A program made the translations under genes and the position numbers. 6,242 nt of DNA, from positions 1 through 6,242 of the forward strand of contig DALZ01000037.1 in the NCBI GenBank assembly GCA_002496955.1. The letters run 5' to 3'. The notes under the pieces were generated by a model that had not been told where the DNA came from, did not search any database, and saw nothing but the letters and a program-made list of their open reading frames with translations. The DNA is from Euryarchaeota archaeon UBA128 (GTDB lineage Archaea; Thermoplasmatota; Poseidoniia; Poseidoniales; Poseidoniaceae). This document shows positions 1-6,045 of this stretch, in pieces (the first letter of the stretch is position 1; each line of letters opens with the position of its first letter).

Positions 1-1
1 C

Positions 2-664
2 ACCGAACTAAATTACCGCAATAAGCCAGAAGATAGAGTGATGCTGCTTGGCGATATTGCCCGATTGAGATTACAAGGACAATCTGAAACTGCTTTGAAT
101 ATGTTAGAGCGATATATGAAGGAGAATTCTCTCGAAGACTGGTTATATGGGAGTGTCGTTTGTGCTCTTCTTCATTTGGACGAAGGAAGAAGTCTAACCG
201 CCACTAGGATGGCGGAAGACCTAGCAAAAAGTCAGCCAAGGCACCCACACTTACGTAGCCTGTTGCGTCATCTTGAATCAATAGGTCAAACCGTATCAGC
301 GAGCAGTGAGCCTACAGGAATTGAGTGGTTAAGAGACTCTGGCCTTAATTGGGTAAACGCTTGGCCGCACCGCCATACGGTTGCTCCGGCACCTGCTTTG
401 GTGACAAAAGACCTACAAAAGCACGCATGGCGAGCCAATGGATGGATTGCATTTGGTGACGACCAGTTATTCAGCGATAGCAAGAAAAATGGTCAATCTG
501 GTTGGAAAATGTTAGATGACAAAAAAACTGAATCCGCATTTCCACCGTGTCTTTACACCCACCTTAGCGGAGTTGTGGTAACCATAGGTGGCATGCCCGT
601 TGATTTGGGATTGCCCGGTGATATCAATCTCGCCGAAATAGAAAAATCAGGTTTGTTATTTTGA
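2..664 (+). CDS. Hypothetical protein with TPR-like N-terminal part, 3' end only
   Basis: The frame is open to the left edge of the window (first full codon at base 2, no upstream stop), so this is the C-terminal 220 residues of a longer protein. GTG at 38 and ATG at 41 are possible starts but have no ribosome binding site, and the coding pattern continues upstream of them. I do not recognise the family. The first 95 or so visible residues are helical, with alternating Ala/Leu spacing suggesting TPR-like repeats (for example the stretches around LQGQSETALNMLERYM and TATRMAEDLAKSQPRHPHL). The remainder is Trp- and Gly-containing, with no signal peptide or membrane segment and no motif I can name. 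It ends with TGA at 662-664, directly against the end of serS on the other strand. TPR-like is an impression from residue spacing, so no function is proposed. Confidence 0.7.
   Translation, partial: TELNYRNKPEDRVMLLGDIARLRLQGQSETALNMLERYMKENSLEDWLYGSVVCALLHLDEGRSLTATRMAEDLAKSQPRHPHLRSLLRHLESIGQTVSASSEPTGIEWLRDSGLNWVNAWPHRHTVAPAPALVTKDLQKHAWRANGWIAFGDDQLFSDSKKNGQSGWKMLDDKKTESAFPPCLYTHLSGVVVTIGGMPVDLGLPGDINLAEIEKSGLLF
485..646 (-). terminator. Oligo-T tracts downstream of serS (candidate archaeal terminators)
   Basis: Reading the minus strand past the serS stop, there are T5 at 646-642, T7 at 527-521 and T5 at 489-485. Archaeal intrinsic termination uses oligo-T tracts with no hairpin required, so these could end the protease-serS transcript. 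They lie inside the convergent gene, where they read as A-runs, partly Lys codons. No stem-loop is obvious. This is inferred from T-tracts alone. Confidence 0.25.
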
Positions 665-1957
665 TTATCCCCAATCACAGGGATTCAAGGTCGTCTGCCC
701 GTTCATGAATGGAATCAAGGCCTCAGGCACGGCGATTCGCCCGTCAGGTAACTGATTCTGTTCCATAATTGCGACCAAGGCTCTAGAGGTTGCGACCGCA
801 GTGGAATTTAGTGTGTGAACAATTGGTTGATTTGCGTGGCCGGGTTGACCATATTTTATCTGTAGGCGATTGGCTTGATAATCAGTACAGTTTGAGCAAG
901 ATACTATCTCTTTGTATTGTGAAGCCCCAGGCAACCATGCCTCAAGGTCATATTTCCTAGCTGCTACCGTTCCCATATCACCAGTACAGATGTTTACGAC
1001 CTCATAATGAAGGCCAAGTGAATTCCATAAGTCAATACAATTTTGCAGTAATTCCTCGTGGATTTTCCATGATTCTTCTGGTTTTGATATGACAATCTGC
1101 TCAACCTTAGTGAACTGATGAACCCGCCATATTCCAAGGTCTGATTGCCCATGCGAGCCCACTTCACGCCTGAAGCAGGGTGAAACTCCAACAATCCTCA
1201 GCGGTAGTTGTTCTTCGGGTATCGTCTCTCCCATATACATTGCAGTCAACGGGTGTTCAGACGTTGCAATCATGTAATATTTATCTGGTTCAATACCATA
1301 CATTACAGTTTCAAAGTCTGCTAAATCAGTAACTCCCTCATACGCTTGTCGATTCATCATAACAGGCGGTTGGACAAAGGTATAATCACGAGCAACAATG
1401 AAGTCTACCGCATAAGTTTGTAAAGCTAATTCCAACCGTGCAAGGTCACCTTTCAGGAAGTAAAACCTGCTACCAGAAATCTTAGCAGCTCTTTTCAAAT
1501 CAACCCACTTGTTGATTTCAATTAACTCATTATGGGTTTTCGGTGTAAAATCAAATTCAGGCTTTTGGCCGTACACACTATGCACTGTATTGCCCGACTC
1601 ATCGGCACCTTCAGGAACGTCTGCGTGTAATATGTTAGGAATTGACATTCGTATGCTATCACGCTGTTCCAGCGCAGATTGAGTTTTTTGCTCTAGCTGC
1701 GAAATTTCTGCGCCCAAAGAGGCGACTTCCGACAAAATCGCCTGTGCTTTTGTTTCATCACCTGATTTTTTTGCTTCACTAATTCCTTTTGCTGCGGTGT
1801 TCTTCTTTTGTCGGAGTTGATTCGTTTGGTGTTGTAAATTCAACCATTGTTGATCGAATTGAATAACTTCATCAATCTTGTCGTGAGGAAGTCCACGTTT
1901 GTCATGATCTGCACGGATCAAAGCATCATTTTCTCTGAACATGTAGATATCCAACAT
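665..1957 (-). CDS. serS: Seryl-tRNA synthetase (class II)
   Basis: Cytoplasmic enzyme that charges tRNA-Ser with serine through a seryl-adenylate. The 430 residues match the normal family length. Residues about 26-105 form the charged, Gln/Lys/Glu-rich antiparallel coiled coil that binds the long variable arm of tRNA-Ser. The class II catalytic domain follows. Its landmarks are motif 1 near VQPPVM (195-200), the serine-binding TSEHP at 232-236, motif 2 with FRRE at 262-265 and its continuation to HQFTKVE (280-286), the conserved DLEAWLP (337-343) and SCSNC (353-357), and motif 3 around STAVATSRALVA (385-396) with Arg392. The start is secure: MLDIYMFREN matches the usual SerRS opening, and AGGTGA sits five bases upstream. 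It lies nine bases after the protease gene, so the two are probably one transcript. This is the common SerRS type, not the rare methanogen form. TSEHP, rather than the common bacterial TAEVP, suggests an archaeal origin. Confidence 0.97.
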   Translation of the reverse strand: MLDIYMFRENDALIRADHDKRGLPHDKIDEVIQFDQQWLNLQHQTNQLRQKKNTAAKGISEAKKSGDETKAQAILSEVASLGAEISQLEQKTQSALEQRDSIRMSIPNILHADVPEGADESGNTVHSVYGQKPEFDFTPKTHNELIEINKWVDLKRAAKISGSRFYFLKGDLARLELALQTYAVDFIVARDYTFVQPPVMMNRQAYEGVTDLADFETVMYGIEPDKYYMIATSEHPLTAMYMGETIPEEQLPLRIVGVSPCFRREVGSHGQSDLGIWRVHQFTKVEQIVISKPEESWKIHEELLQNCIDLWNSLGLHYEVVNICTGDMGTVAARKYDLEAWLPGASQYKEIVSCSNCTDYQANRLQIKYGQPGHANQPIVHTLNSTAVATSRALVAIMEQNQLPDGRIAVPEALIPFMNGQTTLNPCDWG

Positions 1958-1962
1958 TTAAT

Positions 1963-1968
1963 TCACCT
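1963..1968 (-). promoter_or_regulatory. Shine-Dalgarno site of serS
   Basis: On the minus strand AGGTGA lies five bases before the serS ATG. It overlaps the TAG stop codon of the upstream protease gene (1967-1969). GGTGA is complementary to the 3' end of 16S rRNA and is the common archaeal form. It fixes the serS start and suggests that ribosomes finishing the protease gene can reinitiate on serS. It is the clearest ribosome binding site in the window; the first genes of transcripts lack one. Confidence 0.75.
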
Positions 1969-4141
1969 ACAACGATATACCTAGATTAAATATCTCTGAG
2001 CCAATGAGTATTACCCCGCCAATCAGGTATCCAGTTATTGCTCCACCGTTCAATAACGGTAGACCCGCTTGCGCCTTACCTCTTGCCACATAAGTCATCA
2101 ATAGGAAGTATCCCAATAATGAGCCGGCTAGAGTGAACATTGCGATGGCAAAGGAATTTTCGGTATCAAGCCATTGAACTGCTGACAAGACCAACATACC
2201 AGGGAATATTATGTCGCCTAAGCCCATGAATAACGCTTCATTGCCCTTTTTCTCGACATACTTCGGAGCACTAGGGGCCGGCATAGGCAAATTCGGCTCT
2301 GCTTTGTCAACCATCCTAGTTTTCTCGTCTTTGAATGAATAATCCTTATCTTGAGGAGCAACTAGTAAAATCGGTAATTGTAAACCAATCATCGTATCCG
2401 CAAGTTCCAGCATGTGCTTCGAGCGATACACCGCCCACGCATCGTATGCAGCAGCGAGGATCATAAAAATCATAATTAAGCCGGGTACAAAAGCCACACC
2501 TAACATTACGATAACACCGGCACCGACGAGTATTCCGACTGTATTTACCACATACCATTCGCTATGGACATACAGCAAGACCATCAGCAGCAAAGCAACA
2601 ACGACACCTATCAGAAACGGTATGTCATAGAGTTGTAAGCCATCAAGCGTATACATATCATCATCGATTACACCGCTTTCTACTGTGTTTACCGAGACGG
2701 CGTGGAAATTATCTTTTGATTCAGCCACAGAGAATACTCCAAGAGCAAAGCTATCATCTACATCAAAGGTTATCCTGTTCTTGAGTAGTTGAGTATGAAG
2801 CCAATATGACTTAGCATCGCCGGTGATAAGTAAATCTGTATAGCCGGAATTGTCCAAATCGGTTATTTGAACTTGCGTGACTGAATCTACCAAACCATCA
2901 ACATCCATTTTAGATTGGAGAGTAAATTGATTGGTATCAGACTTAGTTGCGTTCCATTCCCAGCCGGTGACATTGCCATTAGCCTCGCCAATAATCAAAA
3001 ATCCCTCTCGTTCGAGGTGGTCAGATATATTTTGTGAGGACCATGGTGAATGACCAAAATCTGCTGATGTTATGGTTTCATCAGAACGATACTCAAATTC
3101 TATTGGCATTAATTCAGCTATCAACGACAACTTTGTTGTCTTAAGAATCATCACCATTGCGGTATTGTCATTCACTAACAACATGCGGTCATCAGATAAT
3201 TGAGTGGCCTCAATAAAACTATCACCAAAACTGACATAACTTGGTAATACCCATTGAGCCTGCGGCGGTAGCAAGGCACCTGTAGTTTCGCTTATTACAT
3301 GATAAGCGACCTCTCCCGTGTTGGAGAATATGTATACTCCCCCTTGGGCTTTGAGTGCTAAATTACAGCTGTAACCATCTGGCATCCCGGGTTGCAATGC
3401 TCCTTGGTTGTCGTAATAGTGACAGGGAAAGCTGTCCTCAATCGCCCCTGTTTCAATGTTTATAGTCCATATCCATGCTGTATTAGTCAGTGTCAGGTAA
3501 TCATCGGATTTCACCAGTCTAAAGTCTTCAAAATCACCTGCGGGCAATCGCGAAAAATTGATCACCCACTCTGGTTGTCCATTAGAAAGCGAATCAAGAC
3601 TGTAGTATGAGAGCGAATCTTCCCAATTAGTAAAATTACCAACAAGTTCGTGAGTCAAAAACCCGTTCATGCCAACATCGGTAACATAATCACCGGTGTA
3701 GGAAAAAGACTCATCATAATCAAATTCCTCAACTTCAAAGTCGATAACAAACATGTGCATTAGCGGAACGGTCGTATACATTAGTGCAATGGTCAACACA
3801 CCCATAATACCGTATTTGATAATCCACTCTTTCTTGTAACGCGCAAGGGCGATGACTATTGCTGTAAAAATAAAAATCATTATTAGTTCGAGAAAAATGA
3901 ATCTCGCTTGTGTCGCACCAGCCTCACCAAAAGCGTGTAATTCTGCGACATCATACCATGGCCTGATGTATAATGCCAATACTATCGTAATAACAAACAT
4001 CGAAACCATGCCAATCATGGATGTCATTTGGGCTTTCATCAGTGCAAGAACGCTAGTCTCCTGAGTAAGTTGTCGCTCCATGTCAGCAAATTCTTGCGAA
4101 GCGGCATTTTGCCCAACGGCTTCACTGTCTGCCTCGCTCAT
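1967..4141 (-). CDS. Presenilin/signal-peptide-peptidase-like intramembrane aspartyl protease with a large ectodomain
   Basis: Likely a GXGD-type aspartyl protease that cuts substrates within the membrane. The two catalytic aspartates are visible: YD at 566-567 in helix 6 and GLGD at 640-643 in helix 7. PLL at 695-697 in helix 9 occupies the position of the family PAL motif. I count nine hydrophobic segments near residues 41-60, 80-100, 108-132, 507-525, 530-550, 552-573, 640-658, 663-685 and 694-715. Basic loops (RYKKEW 101-106, KDEKTR 604-609, ARGK 686-689) favour the presenilin topology, N-terminus inside and C-terminus outside. Archaeal homologues are usually about 300 residues. Here the extra length is an insert of about 375 residues between helices 3 and 4, predicted outside. 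A Pro-rich loop (617-626) separates the catalytic helices. No ribosome binding site precedes the ATG at 4141; Met21 (4081) is a less likely alternative. The fold assignment is strong. Activity and substrates are unknown. Confidence 0.88.
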   Translation of the reverse strand: MSEADSEAVGQNAASQEFADMERQLTQETSVLALMKAQMTSMIGMVSMFVITIVLALYIRPWYDVAELHAFGEAGATQARFIFLELIMIFIFTAIVIALARYKKEWIIKYGIMGVLTIALMYTTVPLMHMFVIDFEVEEFDYDESFSYTGDYVTDVGMNGFLTHELVGNFTNWEDSLSYYSLDSLSNGQPEWVINFSRLPAGDFEDFRLVKSDDYLTLTNTAWIWTINIETGAIEDSFPCHYYDNQGALQPGMPDGYSCNLALKAQGGVYIFSNTGEVAYHVISETTGALLPPQAQWVLPSYVSFGDSFIEATQLSDDRMLLVNDNTAMVMILKTTKLSLIAELMPIEFEYRSDETITSADFGHSPWSSQNISDHLEREGFLIIGEANGNVTGWEWNATKSDTNQFTLQSKMDVDGLVDSVTQVQITDLDNSGYTDLLITGDAKSYWLHTQLLKNRITFDVDDSFALGVFSVAESKDNFHAVSVNTVESGVIDDDMYTLDGLQLYDIPFLIGVVVALLLMVLLYVHSEWYVVNTVGILVGAGVIVMLGVAFVPGLIMIFMILAAAYDAWAVYRSKHMLELADTMIGLQLPILLVAPQDKDYSFKDEKTRMVDKAEPNLPMPAPSAPKYVEKKGNEALFMGLGDIIFPGMLVLSAVQWLDTENSFAIAMFTLAGSLLGYFLLMTYVARGKAQAGLPLLNGGAITGYLIGGVILIGSEIFNLGISL
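2621..3745 (-). other. Inserted extracytoplasmic beta-rich domain of the protease (residues 133-507)
   Basis: This stretch between helices 3 and 4 has no membrane segment and is rich in Asp, Ser, Thr and aromatic residues. Alternating short strands with recurring TG turns (TGAIED 231-236, TGALLP 287-292) and Trp-containing segments (IWTINIE 224-230, GWEWN 393-397) resemble PQQ- or WD-like beta-propeller blades. Residues 428-436 (DLDNSGYTD) fit the FG-GAP/VCBS calcium-loop pattern D-x-D-x-S-G-x-x-D. The only two cysteines of the protein, C240 and C259, lie here and could form a disulfide. The propeller assignment is inference from pattern; the calcium loop and the cysteines are seen directly. 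Confidence 0.6.
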
Positions 4142-4220
4142 GTTTTGGCGTGCGTGCTCTATCTTTTGAGGGAATCGCTTTTGTTACTCAAAGATTAATC
4201 AACTTGCGAATAATTATTCC
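4142..4220. promoter_or_regulatory. Divergent promoter region between the protease gene and folC
   Basis: These 79 bases separate two head-to-head genes and must hold both promoters if each is a transcript start. GATTAATC at 4193-4200 is a perfect palindrome centred about 25 bases before the folC ATG, where an archaeal TATA box would sit for a leaderless folC mRNA. Being symmetric, it could also serve the minus strand, giving the protease mRNA a leader of about 30 bases. GAATAATTATTC at 4208-4219 is a perfect 12-base palindrome ending two bases before the folC ATG, where it could be an operator overlapping the transcription start. On the minus strand, AAAAGATA (about 4160-4167) is a weaker TATA candidate closer to the protease start. 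Neither gene has a ribosome binding site here. Confidence 0.45.
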
Positions 4221-5525
4221 ATGAGTCTCTATCGCCTAAATATGGGAGAGGTTTCAGCTATTCGTCAATGGTTGGAGTCCACCAAACAAAGCGGCATGTC
4301 GTTGCACTTGAGCACAACTTTTGCGATGCTTAACGAACTGAACTTAGAACTGAATGGAACCACAATTATACACGTTGCAGGGAGTAATGGCAAAGGAACA
4401 CTGTGTTCACTGATGGCTACAGCATTAAGTCTAAATTCTGATTCAAACATATTGTTCACATCACCTCACTTATGTCGGGTAGAAGAGCGAATAAGGTGGA
4501 ATGGACGGCCATTGGATGCAGCAAAATTTGACGAAGCGCTAATGGTGGTCGAACAAGTTTCCAACAAACTATCACTGAATCCAACATTTTTTGAAACCAC
4601 TTTTTTGGCTGCAATGGTTGTCACATCAATGTATCAACCAAAATTTCTGATCTTGGAAACTGGTTTAGGCGGGAGATTAGATGCGACTCGATGCGCCCCT
4701 GCGGATTTGTCGATTCTCACCTCGATAACCACTGAGCATACTGACATTCTAGGCGACAACATCTACCAAATAATCAAAGAAAAAGCGGCTATAGCGAGAC
4801 CCGGTAAGATCCTGATAGTTAGAAAAATGCCAATATCTGGTTATGAAGACTTTGTAACCCAATGCGCCGCAAATTGTGCCCAACAAGAACTCAATGAGAC
4901 GCCGCTTGATACTGATTGCACATTCGTTGAAATTAATGATGGTGTAACAGTTCTCGATGAAGCCTGCGCCTTAGCTAGGGAAGCATTCATGGCTCTATCT
5001 ATCAGTGTAAGGCGACTAGACGAGGCAAAAATCCTCGTTAATTGGCCCGCACGTCAGCAACAATTCCACCTGCCGCAAGGACACAAGATTATCCTTGATG
5101 CAGCCCACAATCCAACCGGGTTAGACCGGGTAAAAAACCACCTTATTGAATTAGCCAAATCCGAAAACCCGGAAGATCGCCTATCCCTAATATTTGGGAC
5201 TTCACCACAAGTAGAATTGGATGTGATGCTCAAACTAGTGCATAATATCTGTGACCATTTTTCCGCAGTAACTCTCTACTTGACGAAACCACAAGGTGGA
5301 AGATATCCGGGCGTTGAACCAAGTATGCTGGCAGAGTATGAATGGAAGGGGTGCTCTGTAAAGATTGTAAACGATTATCGTGATGTAATCGATATGTTAA
5401 GTAACATAACTCCACACGATGCCGGCCCAATATTATCCATCGGGTCACTCTACCTGCAGGGTAATATTCTAAATTACCTAGGTAAAAACACCGATGAAGA
5501 CCTGAGTTTACTGCCGAAGCAATGA
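4221..5525 (+). CDS. folC: Folylpolyglutamate synthase / dihydrofolate synthase
   Basis: Mur-ligase-family cytoplasmic enzyme that adds glutamate to tetrahydrofolate and, in bifunctional forms, joins glutamate to dihydropteroate, using ATP. At 434 residues it has the usual FolC length. Visible motifs are the P-loop GSNGKGT (54-60), the folate-site FTSPHL (79-84), ETGLGGRLDATR (146-157) with the metal-binding Glu146, EHTDILG (172-178) with His173, and Lys188 in EKAA, the lysine that is carbamylated in the family. The C-terminal Mur domain has WPARQQQF (275-282) and DAAHNP (293-298), which contacts the nucleotide. Sequence alone does not separate the two activities. ATG at 4221 has no ribosome binding site but lies about 25 bases after a TATA-like box, fitting a leaderless mRNA; Met8 (4242) is an alternative start. 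The dCMP deaminase gene follows without a gap, suggesting joint service to thymidylate synthesis. Confidence 0.94.
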   Translation: MSLYRLNMGEVSAIRQWLESTKQSGMSLHLSTTFAMLNELNLELNGTTIIHVAGSNGKGTLCSLMATALSLNSDSNILFTSPHLCRVEERIRWNGRPLDAAKFDEALMVVEQVSNKLSLNPTFFETTFLAAMVVTSMYQPKFLILETGLGGRLDATRCAPADLSILTSITTEHTDILGDNIYQIIKEKAAIARPGKILIVRKMPISGYEDFVTQCAANCAQQELNETPLDTDCTFVEINDGVTVLDEACALAREAFMALSISVRRLDEAKILVNWPARQQQFHLPQGHKIILDAAHNPTGLDRVKNHLIELAKSENPEDRLSLIFGTSPQVELDVMLKLVHNICDHFSAVTLYLTKPQGGRYPGVEPSMLAEYEWKGCSVKIVNDYRDVIDMLSNITPHDAGPILSIGSLYLQGNILNYLGKNTDEDLSLLPKQ

Positions 5526-5995
5526 AGGATAAAGACATGCAGGCGTTGGTGGTTGAGATGAGTGAAAAGTGGGACTTCAGATTCATTGAACTTGCCAAAC
5601 ACATATCTCTCTGGAGCAAAGACCCCTCTACAAAAGTAGGCTGCGTTGTTGTCGGAGAGGACCGAGAAATTCGTTCCACTGGATTCAATGGCTTTCCACG
5701 TGGAATTGAGGATAATGATGACCGTTTGCTGGACCGTGAAAAAAAATACCCACTAATCTGTCATGCTGAAGAAAATGCAATAATGCACGCAGCAAGAATC
5801 GGCGTTTCACTAAAAAATAGCACTGCATATGTCACCTGGCCTCCATGCTCAAGATGCGCTCGCTCGCTGATACAAGCCGGCATACGCGAAGTAGTATATC
5901 CGAAAACTAATGAAATCCCAGAGCGGTGGGAGGCTGACTTTGACACGTCTACCGAAATGATGAAAGAAGCCGGAGTCAAGGTTAGAAGTATCTAA
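5522..5995 (+). CDS. Deoxycytidylate (dCMP) deaminase
   Basis: Zinc enzyme converting dCMP to dUMP, the substrate of thymidylate synthase. The cytidine/deoxycytidylate deaminase signature is complete. In numbering from base 5522, HAE at 81-83 supplies zinc ligand His81 and catalytic Glu83, with Asn85 after it, and PPCSRC at 107-112 supplies Cys109 and Cys112. The family hallmarks WSKDPSTKVG (31-40) and FNGFPRG (55-61) point to dCMP deaminase rather than free cytidine or tRNA-adenosine deaminases. The length (157, or 145 from the third start) is normal. The longest frame overlaps folC by ATGA. However, ATG 5537 follows AAGGA (5525-5529) and ATG 5558 follows GGTGG (5548-5552) at good spacing. 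The protein from 5558 (MSEKWDFRF) also begins where relatives usually do, so 5558 may be the true start. Co-transcription with folC is very likely. No second, structural zinc-site cysteine cluster is apparent. Confidence 0.93.
   Translation: MKDKDMQALVVEMSEKWDFRFIELAKHISLWSKDPSTKVGCVVVGEDREIRSTGFNGFPRGIEDNDDRLLDREKKYPLICHAEENAIMHAARIGVSLKNSTAYVTWPPCSRCARSLIQAGIREVVYPKTNEIPERWEADFDTSTEMMKEAGVKVRSI
5548..5552 (+). promoter_or_regulatory. Possible ribosome binding site deciding the dCMP deaminase start
   Basis: GGTGG lies five bases before the in-frame ATG at 5558. A second candidate, AAGGA at 5525-5529, lies seven bases before the in-frame ATG at 5537. The first ATG, at 5522, has no purine-rich site upstream. 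This favours an internal start over the one that overlaps folC by four bases, but does not exclude coupled reinitiation at 5522. Confidence 0.4.
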
Positions 5996-6012
5996 TATTC
6001 AACAACAACCGC

Positions 6013-6018
6013 TTAATT
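6013..6018 (+). promoter_or_regulatory. TATA-like box before the lipoprotein gene
   Basis: TTAATT is centred about 30 bases before the ATG at 6046, inside the 50-base gap after the dCMP deaminase gene. Archaeal TATA boxes lie about 26 bases before the transcription start, so this would give a leader of only a few bases. AGGGA at 6036-6040 is a weak ribosome binding site if a longer transcript is used. No T-tract terminator is visible after the deaminase, so read-through is possible. Confidence 0.35.
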
Positions 6019-6045
6019 GATTGACATAGACTCACAGGGACTGAC

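Noticed and set aside
994..1194. 66-codon minus-strand frame inside serS
   Set aside because: It overlaps the serS catalytic domain, including the motif 2 region, in another frame; the serS frame is clearly the coding one.
2346..2630. Short frames on both strands inside the protease gene
   Set aside because: They are alternative-frame translations of the helix 4-6 region; the Cys/Arg-rich product on the minus strand is a frame-shift artefact of hydrophobic codons.
3720..3770. Protease and its ectodomain being two separate genes fused by a frameshift
   Set aside because: The frame is continuous from 4141 to 1967 with no stop, and the three helices before the insert are needed to complete the nine-helix fold.
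4142..4220. Bacterial -35/-10 promoters in the divergent region
   Set aside because: No convincing TTGACA/TATAAT pair with 16-18 base spacing is visible, and the rest of the window points to an archaeon.
5230..5688. 152-codon open frame on the minus strand across the folC/deaminase junction
   Set aside because: It lies antisense to two genes with complete catalytic motifs, has no ribosome site, and its translation has no recognisable domain.
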